From NCBI RefSeq assembly GCF_016009175.1, contig NZ_JADUCM010000011.1:1-64000 (forward strand): DNA of 64,000 nt, in the 5' to 3' direction. Each line of letters opens with the position of its first letter. The first letter of the stretch is position 1. Positions 52,741 through 61,887 of this stretch are shown one piece after another. The position numbers and the translations under genes were made by a program. The notes beneath the pieces are model-generated. The model saw only the letters and a program-made list of their open reading frames with translations. It was not told where the DNA came from and searched no databases. Source of the stretch: Pseudomonas alkylphenolica (GTDB taxonomy: Bacteria > Pseudomonadota > Gammaproteobacteria > Pseudomonadales > Pseudomonadaceae).

Positions 52741-53172
52741 TGCTTGCCTCACTCTGCTCAGCTATTGCTCTTCTATTTAAGCCTGACGCGCTTCTCTAAA
52801 CACGGCACCAGATCATGCCCTAAGGACGGCTGGGTGCAGCCAGCCAGACAGGCTGGCGAGCGTTTGCGTATTTTCACAGGCGCCTTGGCAGACATCGATT
52901 CGACGTTTTGTAGTCCGCGCTGCGGCATACTACATGATGCGCTGCGGTTGTGAAAATCAGACTAAATACGTCGTTCTGCGACCATTCGGCCACAGAGGGT
53001 CACGCTGGGAGACAGTATGTTCTCAAAAAAGTGGCAGATTGTTCCAGATAAATCTTGAAACAGTACACGATTTGTCTTCAAGCGCTGCTGCGGCAGGTTG
53101 CCGCGCCTTGCCTATACTTTCTGCGCGCCCTTTGATTTCAGGGGCCGAACCATAAAAGCAGAGGGTTAGCGC
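52741..53172. other. Divergent region between glcB and the GcvR-like gene
   Basis: 432 bp without a gene. Visible: GCCAGCC-AGACA-GGCTGGC hairpin (52839-52857) and an inverted repeat TGTAGT-N14-ACTACA (52909-52934). Both promoters must lie here; no boxes are assigned. Confidence 0.45.
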
Positions 53173-53691
53173 GTGGATCATCTCGTACTGACAGTAATCG
53201 CTCCCGACAAAGCCGGTCAGGTTGAACGTATTGCGCAATGCATTGCCGAGCACAACGGTAACTGGTTGGAGAGCCGGATGTCGCGCATGGCCGGACAGTT
53301 TGCCGGGATCCTCAAGGTAGCGGTGCCGGCAGAGTCCTACGAAGAGCTGGTCGGGGCCCTGAAAGCCCTGGAAAAACATGAGATTCGCGTGCTGATTGCT
53401 CAAAGCGGCATCGAGCCGTCGTGCACCTGGAAGCCGATCGCCATGGAGCTGGTGGGCAATGATCGTCCGGGTATCGTGCGAGACATCACGCGCTTGCTGG
53501 CGGATCAGGGCGTCAATGTCGAACGCCTGACTACCGAGGTGCGCCCGGCGCCCATGAGCAGCGAGCCGCTGTTTCATGCCGATGCGTTGCTGGCGATGCC
53601 TTTGACGCTTTCTCTGGATGTGCTTCAGACCAAGCTTGAAGCCCTGGCCGATGACCTGATGGTGGAGCTCAAGCTGCGCCCGGAGGATTGA
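53173..53691 (+). CDS. GcvR-like double ACT-domain protein
   Basis: A 172-aa protein made of two ACT domains: VLTVIAPDKAGQVERIAQCIAEHNGNWLESRMSRMAGQFAGILKV (residues 4-48) and AMELVGNDRPGIVRDITRLLADQGVNVERLTTEV (94-127). This is the layout of the glycine cleavage system repressor GcvR, which acts through protein contact rather than DNA binding. It starts with GTG behind GAGGG. Glycine-linked control would suit the sox/glyA genes of this region, but they lie 40 kb away and no link is shown. Confidence 0.85.
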   Translation: MDHLVLTVIAPDKAGQVERIAQCIAEHNGNWLESRMSRMAGQFAGILKVAVPAESYEELVGALKALEKHEIRVLIAQSGIEPSCTWKPIAMELVGNDRPGIVRDITRLLADQGVNVERLTTEVRPAPMSSEPLFHADALLAMPLTLSLDVLQTKLEALADDLMVELKLRPED

Positions 53692-53714
53692 TTGAGATTG
53701 CAGGAGATTCTTGG

Positions 53715-53821
53715 CGACCGCTGCGCGCTCGATCGCAGGCTACGCCAGCTCCCACAAAATTTTCGGTACACCACGGACTTGTAGGAGCTGGCGACAGCCT
53801 GCGATTGAGCGCGCAGCGCTC
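53715..53821. repeat. Long inverted repeat, distinct from the REP family
   Basis: About 42 nt (GACCGCTGCGCGCTCGATCG...GCTCCCACA, 53715-53756) recurs inverted at 53780-53821 (TGTAGGAGCTGGCG...GAGCGCGCAGCGCTC) with few differences and a 23-nt spacer. It shares the GGAGCTGGC end with REPs but has a different inner part. Confidence 0.75.
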
Positions 53822-53855
53822 ACCTGGGGTTATCCCGGTTTCACGGGGATGGCCC

Positions 53856-53977
53856 TGTGGATAACCTGGGGGGATCGTTCGCCAGCCCAGTCACAGCGGG
53901 CCTTTGCGTCACTTGAGCAAAAAACCACCAATAATCAGTGGCTTGTGCACAAAGCACGGGGATGAGGGTGTGGATAA
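53856..53977. promoter_or_regulatory. Two perfect DnaA boxes in one intergenic region
   Basis: TGTGGATAA (reverse of TTATCCACA) at 53856-53864 and 53969-53977, same orientation, starts 113 bp apart. They might titrate DnaA or influence a neighbouring promoter. Confidence 0.45.
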
Positions 53978-53992
53978 CCTTGGGAGAGGTTG

Positions 53993-54036
53993 CTGCAGGC
54001 CACGGTTCGCGTGGCCTGCAGAGGTTTGTACGTTTT
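53993..54036 (+). terminator. Strong hairpin with T run
   Basis: CTGCAGGCCACG (53993-54004), loop GTTCG, CGTGGCCTGCAG (54010-54021), a perfect 12-bp stem, then AGGTTTGTACGTTTTTTG. It would stop plus-strand transcription before the convergent rarD; the T run is 9-10 nt from the stem. Confidence 0.7.
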
Positions 54037-54040
54037 TTGA

Positions 54041-54928
54041 TCAGCTGCGCTTGCGCAGGCTCAACCAGGCATCGACGCTGTAGAGCGCCAGACCCGCCCA
54101 GATAAACATGAAGGCAACCAGTGTGCTGCTCGACAGGTGTTCACCAAACAGCAGCACGGCCTGCAGCAGCACCAGGGTCGGCGCCAGGTACTGCAGAAAG
54201 CCCAGCGTGGTGTAGGGCAGGTGCCTTGCCGCGGCGTTGAAGCACACCAGCGGCACCAGCGTGACCGGTCCTGCGGCAATCAGCCAGAGTGCCTCGCTGC
54301 TGGTATAGAAATCCGGTTGGGCACTGGCCGCCAGCGGGTTGAGCAGCAGCCAGCCGATGGCCAACGGCACCAGCATCCAGGTTTCCACTACAAGCCCCGG
54401 CAAGGCGGCCACGGGGGCCTGTTTGCGGATCAGGCCGTAGAAGCCGAAGCTCAACGCCAGCACCAGCGACACCCACGGCAGGGTTCCCACCTGCCAGACC
54501 TGTTGCAGCACGCCCACCGTGGCCAGGCCTACCGCCAGCCATTGCAGGCGCCGCAGGCGCTCGCCAAGCAGCAACATGCCGAGCAGAACGTTGATCAGCG
54601 GGTTGATGTAGTAGCCGAGGCTGGCCTCAAGCATGCGCCCGTTGTTCACCGACCAGACGTAGGTCAGCCAGTTACCGGCGATCAGTGAGCCACTGAGCGC
54701 CAGCACCGCCAGGCGCTTCGGGTTCTCGCGCAACTCGCGCCACCAGCCGGGGTGTTTCCACACCAGCAGCAGCAACGAGCCGAACAAGGCCGACCACAAC
54801 ACCCGGTGGACGATGATTTCGACGGAAGGAACGCTTTGCAGCGCTTTGAAGTAGAGCGGGAATAAACCCCAGATGATGTAGGCGCTCAGGCCCAGTATGT
54901 ACCCGCGGCGCGGGTTGGCGGCGTGCAT
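54041..54928 (-). CDS. rarD: EamA-family transporter RarD
   Basis: A 295-aa inner-membrane protein of the drug/metabolite transporter superfamily with ten predicted helices in two EamA halves. The N-terminus RGYILGLSAYIIWGLFPLYFKALQSVPSVEIIVHRVLWS and GSLIAGNWLTYVWSVNNGRMLEASLGYYINPLINVLLG are typical of RarD (the chloramphenicol-sensitive protein group). The substrate is not known. Single gene. Confidence 0.92.
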   Translation of the reverse strand: MHAANPRRGYILGLSAYIIWGLFPLYFKALQSVPSVEIIVHRVLWSALFGSLLLLVWKHPGWWRELRENPKRLAVLALSGSLIAGNWLTYVWSVNNGRMLEASLGYYINPLINVLLGMLLLGERLRRLQWLAVGLATVGVLQQVWQVGTLPWVSLVLALSFGFYGLIRKQAPVAALPGLVVETWMLVPLAIGWLLLNPLAASAQPDFYTSSEALWLIAAGPVTLVPLVCFNAAARHLPYTTLGFLQYLAPTLVLLQAVLLFGEHLSSSTLVAFMFIWAGLALYSVDAWLSLRKRS

Positions 54929-54991
54929 GCAGATTCCTTGCTTAGGCAGCTATCTAAAAGCATCGCTATTGTAGACAGACTCGCGCCCGCT

Positions 54992-55966
54992 TCAGAACAA
55001 TTTCAGCGGTTCTTCATCCAGCGCCGCCATCTGTTCGCGCAAGGCCAGTATCTGGTCGCCCCAATAGCGCTCCTGGCCGAACCAGGGGAAGCTGCGTGGA
55101 AAGGCCGGGTCGTCCCAGCGGCGTGCCAGCCACGCGCTGTAGTGCAACAGGCGCAGGGCGCGTAGGGGCTCGATCAGGGCCAGTTCACGCGGATCGAAAT
55201 CGTGGAACTCGTTGTAGCCGTCCATCAGTTCAGCCAGCTGGCCCAGGCGTTCATGACGGTCGCCGGCAAGCATCATCCACAGGTCCTGAACCGCGGGGCC
55301 CATGCGGCAGTCGTCGAGGTCGACGATGTGGAAGATTTCATCGCGGCACATCATGTTGCCTGGGTGGCAGTCACCGTGCAGGCGGATGGTTTTGTGCCGG
55401 GTGTCGGCGTAAATGGCTTCTACCCGCTTGAGCAGATCACGGGCCACAGATTCGAACGCCGGCAGCAGGCTTTTCGGTACGAAATTGCCTTCAAGCAGCG
55501 TGGCCAGCGAAGCATGGCCGAAGTTATCCACTGCCAACGCTTCCCGGTGCTCGAAAGGGCGGGTAGCGCCGACCGCATGCAGGCGGCCGAGCAACTGACC
55601 AAGGCGATATAGCTGGTCCAGGTTGCCTGGTTCCGGAGCGCGGCCACCGCGACGGGGAAACAGGGTAAAACGAAAGCCGCTGTGTTCGAACAGGGTTTCG
55701 CCATTGTGGATAAGTGGCGCTACCACGGGCACTTCGCAGTCGGCCAGTTCGGCGGTGAAGCTGTGTTCTTCAAGAATTGCCGCATCAGTCCAGCGGTCAG
55801 GGCGGTAGAACTTGGCAATCAGCGGCTCAGCCCCTTCGATGCCTACCTGATAGACACGGTTCTCGTAGCTGTTGAGTGCCAGCACGCGGGCATCGCTGAG
55901 AAAGCCGATGCTCTCCACAGCGTCGAGGACCAGGTCGGGGGTGAGGGTTTCGAAGGGGTGCGACAT
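54992..55966 (-). CDS. srkA: Stress response serine/threonine kinase SrkA
   Basis: A 324-aa APH-fold kinase (YihE/RdoA). Motifs: the ATP region LIAKFYRPDRWTDAAILEEHSFTAEL, catalytic loop RLHGDCHPGNMMCR near residue 202, and HIVDLDDCRMGPAVQDLWMML near 218. E. coli SrkA limits stress-induced cell death. The start at 55966 (MSHPFETLTPDLVLDAVE) has GGAGCTGAC upstream; a more upstream ATG gives an unlikely extension. Confidence 0.92.
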   Translation of the reverse strand: MSHPFETLTPDLVLDAVESIGFLSDARVLALNSYENRVYQVGIEGAEPLIAKFYRPDRWTDAAILEEHSFTAELADCEVPVVAPLIHNGETLFEHSGFRFTLFPRRGGRAPEPGNLDQLYRLGQLLGRLHAVGATRPFEHREALAVDNFGHASLATLLEGNFVPKSLLPAFESVARDLLKRVEAIYADTRHKTIRLHGDCHPGNMMCRDEIFHIVDLDDCRMGPAVQDLWMMLAGDRHERLGQLAELMDGYNEFHDFDPRELALIEPLRALRLLHYSAWLARRWDDPAFPRSFPWFGQERYWGDQILALREQMAALDEEPLKLF

Positions 55967-56031
55967 GTCAGCTCCAGCTGTGCGGTTCCCTGCATGGTAC
56001 CGCACATCGTCACACACCTGTGGACGCGGAC

Positions 56032-57933
56032 TCAGGTGCCAACGATCCCGCCATCCTCCCGGCTGATCGCCATCACCGAAGAGCGCGGTTTGCCATTGGG
56101 CAGGTGCTCAGGGAAGGTCGAGCCGCCGGTTTCCCCAGGGTGCTGGATGCCTACGAACAAGGTGCGGTGGTCCGGTGCGAAGGCAATGCCGGTCACTTCG
56201 CAGGCTACTGGCCCGACCATGAAGCGACGGATCTCGCCGCTGGCCGGATCGGCGCAGAGCATCTGGTTGTTGCCCATGCCGGCGAAGTCGCCAGCATTGC
56301 TGTAGTCGCCGTCAGTGAGAATCCACAGGCGGCCGTCGGCATCGAAGCCCAATCCGTCCGGGCTGTTGAACATGTTCTGTGCGGTGACGTTGCTGGAGCC
56401 GCCCTTGGCATCGCCCGGGTGCGCCGACGGGTTGCCGGCAACCACGAACAAATCCCAGTCGAAGCTCATGGCGCCGTGGTCATCGGTGCTCTCGCGCCAG
56501 CGCAGAATCTGCCCGTAGAGGTTTTTCTCGCGCGGGTTGGGGCCGCCGACGGGCTGGCCCGGTTCGCCGCGTTTGACGTTGTTGGTCAGGGTGCAATAGA
56601 CCTGGCCGTCTTTGGGGCTGACGACGATCCACTCGGGGCGGTCCATGCGTGTTGCCGCCACCTGGCTTGCCGCCAGGCGGGCATGGATCAGGACCTGGGC
56701 CTGGCTGGCAAAACCATTGGCGGCAATCAGGCCATTCTTGCCATGGGTGAGTTCCAGCCACTGGCCTTTGCCACGCGGGTGATCGGCGTGCTGATCGCCT
56801 TCGTCAAAACGCGCCACATACAACGTGCCGTGGTCGAGCAGGCTGCGGTTGGCGCTGGGGTTCTTGTGGTCGATGGGGTCGCGGCTGATGAACTTGTAGA
56901 TGAACTCTCCGCGTTCATCATCGCCCATGTACACCACGGCACGGCCGTCGCGGGTTTCGCCGAGGGCGGCGTTTTCATGCTTGAAGCGGCCCAGGGCGGT
57001 GCGCTTGATTGGCGTCGAGTCCGGGTTGAACGGGTCGATCTCGACCACCCAGCCATGGCGGTTCAGTTCGTTGGGGTTCTTTGCCAGGTCGAACCGCGGG
57101 TCGTACGAGTGCCAGCCGATTTCCTTGCTGCTGACCGAGGCGCCGTAGCGCTTTTGCCCGGCATCAAATGCCTGGCTGGGGTCGCTGCTGCCAAAGCAGT
57201 CGGTGAAGTTTTCTTCGCAGGTCAGGTAGGTGCCCCAAGGCGTTTTGCCGTTGGCGCAGTTCTGGAATGTGCCCAGTACCTTGCGCCCGCTGTTGTCGGC
57301 CGCCGTCCTCAACAGGGCGTCGCCGGCTGCGGGGCCGCTTACACGGATCGGCGTGTTGCCATGGACGCGTCGGTTGTAGGGGGAGCCCTGGACGAACTGC
57401 CACTGGCCGTTGTTGCGCTTGACCTCAATGACCGAAACACCTTCGGCGGCCTGGGCCTTGTGCACCTCTTCAGCCGACGTCGGCTGGCCACCGTGGGCAT
57501 ACAGGTAGCGGTAGTTGGTGTATTCGTTGTTGATGGCCATCAACGCCCGGTTGTCATCATCCGGGAAGGGAAACAGGCTCATGCCATCGTTGTTGTCACC
57601 GAACTGCAGCTCCTGGGCCTGGGCGCTACCGTTGCCGGAGGCGTCGAACGCCGGCGCATTGTTGTGCAACGGCTGGCCCCAGCTGATCAGTACCGAGGCT
57701 TTGTAGCCCGGTGGCAGGCTGATGCTGTCGGCGGTTGCCGCAGGGATGCTGGTGAAGCCCAGCAGGCTGCTGTTGGCGGCACTGACACCAGCGGCCATGA
57801 CGCTGCGGCTGAGCAGGTTGCCACCGAGAAACAGCGCGGCGCCGCACAGGGCACCCGCTCCGATAAAGCGACGGCGACTCAGGTTGACGAGGTGTTCCAG
57901 GTCGGTTTGCTGGTGTTCTTCTAATAGGTGCAT
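56032..57933 (-). CDS. PhoX-family (DUF839) phosphatase, Tat-exported
   Basis: A 633-aa protein with a twin-arginine signal: a ~16-residue leader, then SRRRFIGAGALCGAALFLGGNLLSRSVMA (residues 19-47). The remainder matches the PhoX/DUF839 family: SLPPGYKASVLISWGQPL, PWGTYLTCEENFTDCF near 235, GWVVEIDPFNPDSTPIKRTALGRFKHENAA near 288 and FNSPDGLGFDADGRLWILTDGDYSN near 515. PhoX enzymes are periplasmic Ca/Fe alkaline phosphatases; I infer the same but cannot exclude a non-phosphatase paralogue. RBS AGGAAG. No convincing Pho box found. Confidence 0.85.
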   Translation of the reverse strand: MHLLEEHQQTDLEHLVNLSRRRFIGAGALCGAALFLGGNLLSRSVMAAGVSAANSSLLGFTSIPAATADSISLPPGYKASVLISWGQPLHNNAPAFDASGNGSAQAQELQFGDNNDGMSLFPFPDDDNRALMAINNEYTNYRYLYAHGGQPTSAEEVHKAQAAEGVSVIEVKRNNGQWQFVQGSPYNRRVHGNTPIRVSGPAAGDALLRTAADNSGRKVLGTFQNCANGKTPWGTYLTCEENFTDCFGSSDPSQAFDAGQKRYGASVSSKEIGWHSYDPRFDLAKNPNELNRHGWVVEIDPFNPDSTPIKRTALGRFKHENAALGETRDGRAVVYMGDDERGEFIYKFISRDPIDHKNPSANRSLLDHGTLYVARFDEGDQHADHPRGKGQWLELTHGKNGLIAANGFASQAQVLIHARLAASQVAATRMDRPEWIVVSPKDGQVYCTLTNNVKRGEPGQPVGGPNPREKNLYGQILRWRESTDDHGAMSFDWDLFVVAGNPSAHPGDAKGGSSNVTAQNMFNSPDGLGFDADGRLWILTDGDYSNAGDFAGMGNNQMLCADPASGEIRRFMVGPVACEVTGIAFAPDHRTLFVGIQHPGETGGSTFPEHLPNGKPRSSVMAISREDGGIVGT

Positions 57934-57996
57934 GACAGGCTTCCTGCGGTTTTGCCAGTCACCTTAGTCAGCGTCCATGACGGTTTTGTGTCCGTT

Positions 57997-58761
57997 TTAT
58001 AAAGGCGTTCCGATAAGTACGTAGGACGGCTGGAATTGAACGCGTAGGGCACTTCCCGCAATCACGCCTTGGGCACTGAGCCAGGCAGGCTCTGCGAAGG
58101 TGCACAGGGTTTGCCCGTTGCTCAGGGTCAGGCGCACTTCGGTGGGGCCGAGCGGCTCGTCGAGCAGCGCTTCGACCTTGGCCTGCAGGCAATTGAAGCC
58201 TTCATGCGGTAGCTCCTGCGGGCCGAGCAAGGTCACCCACCCGGCCTTGATCAGGGCCACCACCGTTGTGCCCGGGGTAAGCTCCAGGCGCTGGGTACTG
58301 TCGCGGGTGATCAGGGCATCGATGCTGAGGTCGCCGGACAGTGCCAGGCGAATACGGTCGTAATGCCCTTCAGGCTGTATCGCGCTGACTTCACCGTGCA
58401 ACTGGTTGCGGGCACTGGTACGCAGCATCAGGCGACCGAGCAGGTCGAGATCACTGGCGTCTTCGGCAGCTTCCAGAATCTGTGCCTGCAGCGCTTGCAG
58501 GCGCTGATACAGACGCAGTACGCGTTGGCCTTCCGGCGACAGCTTGGCGCCGCCGCCACCACGACCGCCGACACTGCGCTCCACCAGCGGGCTGGCCGCC
58601 AGGTTGTTGAGTTCGTCAATCGCATCCCAGGCCGCCTTGTAGCTCATGCCGGCGCTTTTCGCGGCACGGGTAATCGAGCCTTGTTCGGCAATGTGCTGCA
58701 GCAGTGCAATGCGCTGGGGGCGGCGGACAATGTGTTGGGTGAGCAGGGCTGGCAAGGACAT
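57997..58761 (-). CDS. ModE-like molybdate-responsive regulator
   Basis: A 254-aa protein: an N-terminal LysR-type winged helix (RRIALLQHIAEQGSITRAAKSAGMSYKAAWDAIDELNNL-like segment, residues ~15-60; GRGGGGAKLSPEGQRVL near 70) and two TOBE/Mop-like domains (about 122-185, starting SARNQLHGEVSAIQPEG, and 192-250). This is the ModE layout, which binds molybdate and controls its transport. No mod genes adjoin, so targets are elsewhere. The start at 58761 is taken by homology; no strong ribosome site is seen. Confidence 0.85.
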   Translation of the reverse strand: MSLPALLTQHIVRRPQRIALLQHIAEQGSITRAAKSAGMSYKAAWDAIDELNNLAASPLVERSVGGRGGGGAKLSPEGQRVLRLYQRLQALQAQILEAAEDASDLDLLGRLMLRTSARNQLHGEVSAIQPEGHYDRIRLALSGDLSIDALITRDSTQRLELTPGTTVVALIKAGWVTLLGPQELPHEGFNCLQAKVEALLDEPLGPTEVRLTLSNGQTLCTFAEPAWLSAQGVIAGSALRVQFQPSYVLIGTPL

Positions 58762-58820
58762 GTGCGGGCACGGGCTTGAGAAAGTATCTGCGACGAAAGG
58801 GCCCGCACCCCGGCGCCAAG

Positions 58821-59558
58821 TCAAGCGCTGCCGGGCTTGGCGGTACGCGCCAGGCAGTAGACGTCAACCCGTCGGGCCCCGGCCTCGAGCAGCTGGCTGG
58901 CCAGGGCCTGGGCGGTGGCGCCGGTAGTCAGCACGTCATCGACCAGCGCGACATGGCGCCCTTGCAGTGGGGCGCTATCGGCCACGCAGAACGCTTGGCG
59001 CAGGTTGCGTTTGCGCGCTTTGGCGCTGAGCCCCTGTTGTGCGGGCGTGTCGAGCACACGCTGGATGACCTGGTCGTTGCAGGCGATGCCGATCTGCGCG
59101 GCGAGCCACTCGGCGAGCATGGCCGCCTGGTTGTAACCGCGCTGACGCAAGCGTCGGCGGCTCAGGGGCACAGGCAGGAGCAGCGTCGGCCGGGGCAAGC
59201 CGTCGGCGTAGCGGTGGCTGAGCCAGCGCCCGAGCAAGGTAGCCAGCAAACGCCCGAGCGGCCAGTGGCTGTTGTACTTGAACCGGCTGATCAGCGCGTC
59301 CAGCGGAAAGCCGTATTGCCAGGGTGCTTCGACGCAGTAGAAGGCAGGTGAGCGACGACGGCACGGCGCACAGGTCAGGCCCTGCATCGGCAACGGCAGG
59401 GCACAGACCTGACAGCCGTCCTGCAGCCACGGCAGTTCGGTTTCGCAGGGCACGCACAGCGGATAAGGCTGTTCGGTTTTCTCATCACAGAGCAAACATG
59501 CATGGTCATTATTTAGCCAGTTGTAAACCATGCTTTTGAGTGGTGGTTGACAGCGCAT
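58821..59558 (-). CDS. comF: ComF-family phosphoribosyltransferase-like protein
   Basis: A 245-aa protein with an N-terminal zinc-finger-like part (CLLCDEKTEQPYPLCVPC and CQVCALPLP...CAPC, four CxxC pairs) and a PRTase fold ending in VALVDDVLTTGATAQALASQLLEAGA, the PRPP motif. ComF proteins support DNA uptake in other bacteria; the enzymatic role is unclear. The ATG at 59558 follows AAGGAAG. The BirA-type operator of the divergent bioB lies inside codons 2-13 of this gene. Confidence 0.9.
   Translation of the reverse strand: MRCQPPLKSMVYNWLNNDHACLLCDEKTEQPYPLCVPCETELPWLQDGCQVCALPLPMQGLTCAPCRRRSPAFYCVEAPWQYGFPLDALISRFKYNSHWPLGRLLATLLGRWLSHRYADGLPRPTLLLPVPLSRRRLRQRGYNQAAMLAEWLAAQIGIACNDQVIQRVLDTPAQQGLSAKARKRNLRQAFCVADSAPLQGRHVALVDDVLTTGATAQALASQLLEAGARRVDVYCLARTAKPGSA
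59521..59553. promoter_or_regulatory. BirA operator (biotin repressor site)
   Basis: TTGTAAACC (59521-59529), 15-bp spacer, GGTTGACAG (59545-59553). The proteobacterial BirA box is TTGTAAACC-N14-16-GGTTTACAA. The left half is perfect and the right half matches 7 of 9. The right half also contains the -35 hexamer of the presumed bioB promoter. Confidence 0.88.
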
Positions 59559-59575
59559 CGGGCTTCCTTAACTAT
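59547..59575 (+). promoter_or_regulatory. Probable sigma-70 promoter of the bio operon
   Basis: A consensus -35 box TTGACA (59547-59552) and, 16-17 bp on, a weak TAACTA/AACTAT -10 around 59569-59575. The -35 sits within the right half of the BirA operator. Transcription would start near 59582, about 67 nt before bioB. Confidence 0.55.
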
Positions 59576-59648
59576 GCGAGCTATCCGTGATGCGCTGGCG
59601 GGCATTCCTGTCCCGGCGCCAGACAAAGCCTAAAACAAGGAACCGCCG

Positions 59649-60707
59649 ATGAGCGCCAGCACAACTGCAACAACACGTCACGACTGGACCCTGGCCGAGG
59701 TCAAGGCACTGTTCCAGCAACCGTTCAATGACTTGCTGTTCCAGGCGCAAACCGTGCACCGCGCGCATTTCGACGCCAACCGCGTTCAGGTCTCGACCCT
59801 GCTGTCGATCAAAACCGGCGCCTGCCCGGAAGATTGCAAATATTGTCCGCAGTCCGGTCACTACAACACCGGCCTGGAAAAGCAGAAGCTGATGGAAGTA
59901 CAGAAGGTCCTCGAAGAAGCGGCGCGGGCCAAGGCGATCGGTTCGACGCGTTTCTGCATGGGCGCTGCCTGGAAGCATCCTTCGGCCAAAGACATGCCTT
60001 ACGTGCTGCAGATGGTCAAAGGGGTCAAGGCCATGGGCCTGGAAACCTGCATGACCCTGGGCAAGCTGGACCAGGAACAGACCATGGCCCTGGCCGATGC
60101 CGGGCTGGATTACTACAACCACAACCTCGACACCTCGCCGGAGTTCTACGGCAGCATCATCACCACCCGCACTTACAGCGAGCGCCTGCAGACCCTGGCC
60201 TACGTCCGCGATGCCGGGATGAAGATCTGCTCGGGCGGCATCCTGGGCATGGGCGAGTCGCTGGACGACCGCGCCGGTCTGCTGATTCAGCTGGCCAACC
60301 TGCCGGAGCACCCGGAGTCGGTGCCGATCAACATGCTGGTGAAAGTTGCCGGTACACCGCTGGAAAACGCCGAGGAAGTCGACCCGTTCGATTTCATCCG
60401 CATGCTCGCGGTCGCCCGGATCCTCATGCCCAAATCCCACGTGCGGTTGTCCGCCGGTCGTGAGGCGATGAACGAGCAGATGCAGGCCCTGGCGTTCTTT
60501 GCCGGTGCCAACTCGATTTTCTACGGCGAGAAGTTGCTGACCACCGCAAACCCGCAGGCCGACAAAGACATGCAGCTGTTCGCCCGCCTAGGCATTCAGC
60601 CAGAAGCGCGTGAAGAGCACGCCGACGAAGTTCACCAGGCGGCCATCGAGCAGGCACTGGTGGAACAGAAGAGCAGCGAGCTGTTCTATAACGCCGCCTC
60701 GGCCTGA
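59649..60707 (+). CDS. bioB: Biotin synthase
   Basis: A radical-SAM enzyme (352 aa) inserting sulfur into dethiobiotin. The SAM cluster cysteines are Cys59, Cys63 and Cys66 in [12 protein letters not shown]; also visible are [27 protein letters not shown] near residue 156 and [11 protein letters not shown] behind AAGGAACC. First gene of the operon; bioF follows 7 bp later. Confidence 0.97.
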   Translation: MSASTTATTRHDWTLAEVKALFQQPFNDLLFQAQTVHRAHFDANRVQVSTLLSIKTGACPEDCKYCPQSGHYNTGLEKQKLMEVQKVLEEAARAKAIGSTRFCMGAAWKHPSAKDMPYVLQMVKGVKAMGLETCMTLGKLDQEQTMALADAGLDYYNHNLDTSPEFYGSIITTRTYSERLQTLAYVRDAGMKICSGGILGMGESLDDRAGLLIQLANLPEHPESVPINMLVKVAGTPLENAEEVDPFDFIRMLAVARILMPKSHVRLSAGREAMNEQMQALAFFAGANSIFYGEKLLTTANPQADKDMQLFARLGIQPEAREEHADEVHQAAIEQALVEQKSSELFYNAASA

Positions 60708-60714
60708 GGCGGCC

Positions 60715-61887
60715 ATGGCCTTTGATCTTCGTGCGCGGCTGGAACAACGCCGCGCCGCTGACCTGTACCGTCAGCGCCCGCTGCTGCAAACCCCGCAAGG
60801 CCCACAAGTGGTGGTCGATGGCCAGCCGTTGCTGGCCTTCTGCAGCAATGATTACCTGGGCCTGGCCAATCACCCCGAAGTGATTGCCGCCTGGCGCGCC
60901 GGTGCCGAGCGCTGGGGGGTTGGCGGTGGCGCTTCGCACCTGGTGATTGGCCACAGCACGCCTCATCACGAGGTGGAAGAAGCCCTGGCCGAGCTGACCG
61001 GGCGGCCGCGTGCGTTGCTGTTCACGACCGGCTACATGGCCAACCTGGGCGCCTTGACGGCGCTGGTCGGGCAGGGCGATACGGTGCTGCAGGACCGTCT
61101 CAACCACGCCTCGTTGCTCGACGCCGGGTTGCTCAGTGGCGCGCGCTTCAACCGCTATCTGCACAATGATGCGAACAGCCTCGCCAGTCGCCTGGAGAAG
61201 GCCGTGGGCAACACCTTGGTGGTCACCGACGGGGTGTTCAGCATGGATGGCGATATTGCCGACCTGCCGGCCCTGGCCGCCACGGCCAAGTCCCGCGATG
61301 CCTGGCTGATGGTCGATGACGCGCATGGCTTTGGCACGCTGGGGCACAACGGTGGCGGGATTGTCGAGCATTTCGGTTTGAGCACCGAGCAGGTGCCGGT
61401 ACTGATCGGCACGCTGGGCAAGGCGTGCGGCACCGCCGGGGCCTTTGTCGCCGGCAGTGAAGAACTGATCGAGTGCCTGATCCAGTTCGCTCGCCCCTAC
61501 ATCTATACCACCAGTCAGCCACCTGCCCTGGCCTGTGCCACGTTGCGCAGCCTGCAGCTGTTGCGCCACGAGCACTGGCGGCGTGAGCCCCTGGCGGCGC
61601 TGATCCAGCAGTTTCGCCCCGGTGCCGAGCAGATCGGCCTGCAGTTGATGGACAGTTTCACCGCGATCCAGCCGATCCTGATTGGGGACAGCGCGCGCGC
61701 CCTGCGCTTGTCGCAGATGCTGCGCGAGCGCGGCTTGCTGGTGACCGCGATTCGCCCACCGACGGTACCGGCAGGCAGTGCCCGCCTGCGCGTCACCCTG
61801 AGTGCGGCACCCAGTGCCGCGCAGGTGCAGCTATTGTTGGAAGCATTGGCCGATTGTTATCCGCTACTGGAGCCCGCTGATGCGTAA
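60715..61887 (+). CDS. bioF: 8-amino-7-oxononanoate synthase
   Basis: A PLP enzyme (390 aa) joining pimeloyl-ACP and alanine. It has [16 protein letters not shown] near residue 41, HASLLDAG near 131, [15 protein letters not shown] near 201 and the PLP Lys236 in [13 protein letters not shown]. The ATG at 60715 is the first suited to the family N-terminus; longer readings enter bioB. Its 3' end overlaps bioH by 8 bp. Confidence 0.96.
   Translation: MAFDLRARLEQRRAADLYRQRPLLQTPQGPQVVVDGQPLLAFCSNDYLGLANHPEVIAAWRAGAERWGVGGGASHLVIGHSTPHHEVEEALAELTGRPRALLFTTGYMANLGALTALVGQGDTVLQDRLNHASLLDAGLLSGARFNRYLHNDANSLASRLEKAVGNTLVVTDGVFSMDGDIADLPALAATAKSRDAWLMVDDAHGFGTLGHNGGGIVEHFGLSTEQVPVLIGTLGKACGTAGAFVAGSEELIECLIQFARPYIYTTSQPPALACATLRSLQLLRHEHWRREPLAALIQQFRPGAEQIGLQLMDSFTAIQPILIGDSARALRLSQMLRERGLLVTAIRPPTVPAGSARLRVTLSAAPSAAQVQLLLEALADCYPLLEPADA

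Larger units (their letters stand above)
53692..54040. other. Repeat-rich intergenic region
   Basis: No gene seen. In order: a long inverted repeat (53715-53821), a DnaA box (53856-53864), palindrome TTGTGCACAA (53943-53952), a second DnaA box (53969-53977) and a terminator-like hairpin (53993-54021). Confidence 0.7.

Noticed and set aside
52909..52934. TGTAGT-N14-ACTACA near glcB as a third copy of the aceE operator
   Set aside because: The half sites match but the spacer is 14 instead of 3 bp, so the same protein is unlikely to bind in the same way.
57934..57996. Pho box before the PhoX-family gene
   Set aside because: GTCATGG-like halves are present but the second repeat does not fit CTGTCAT with 11-bp spacing.
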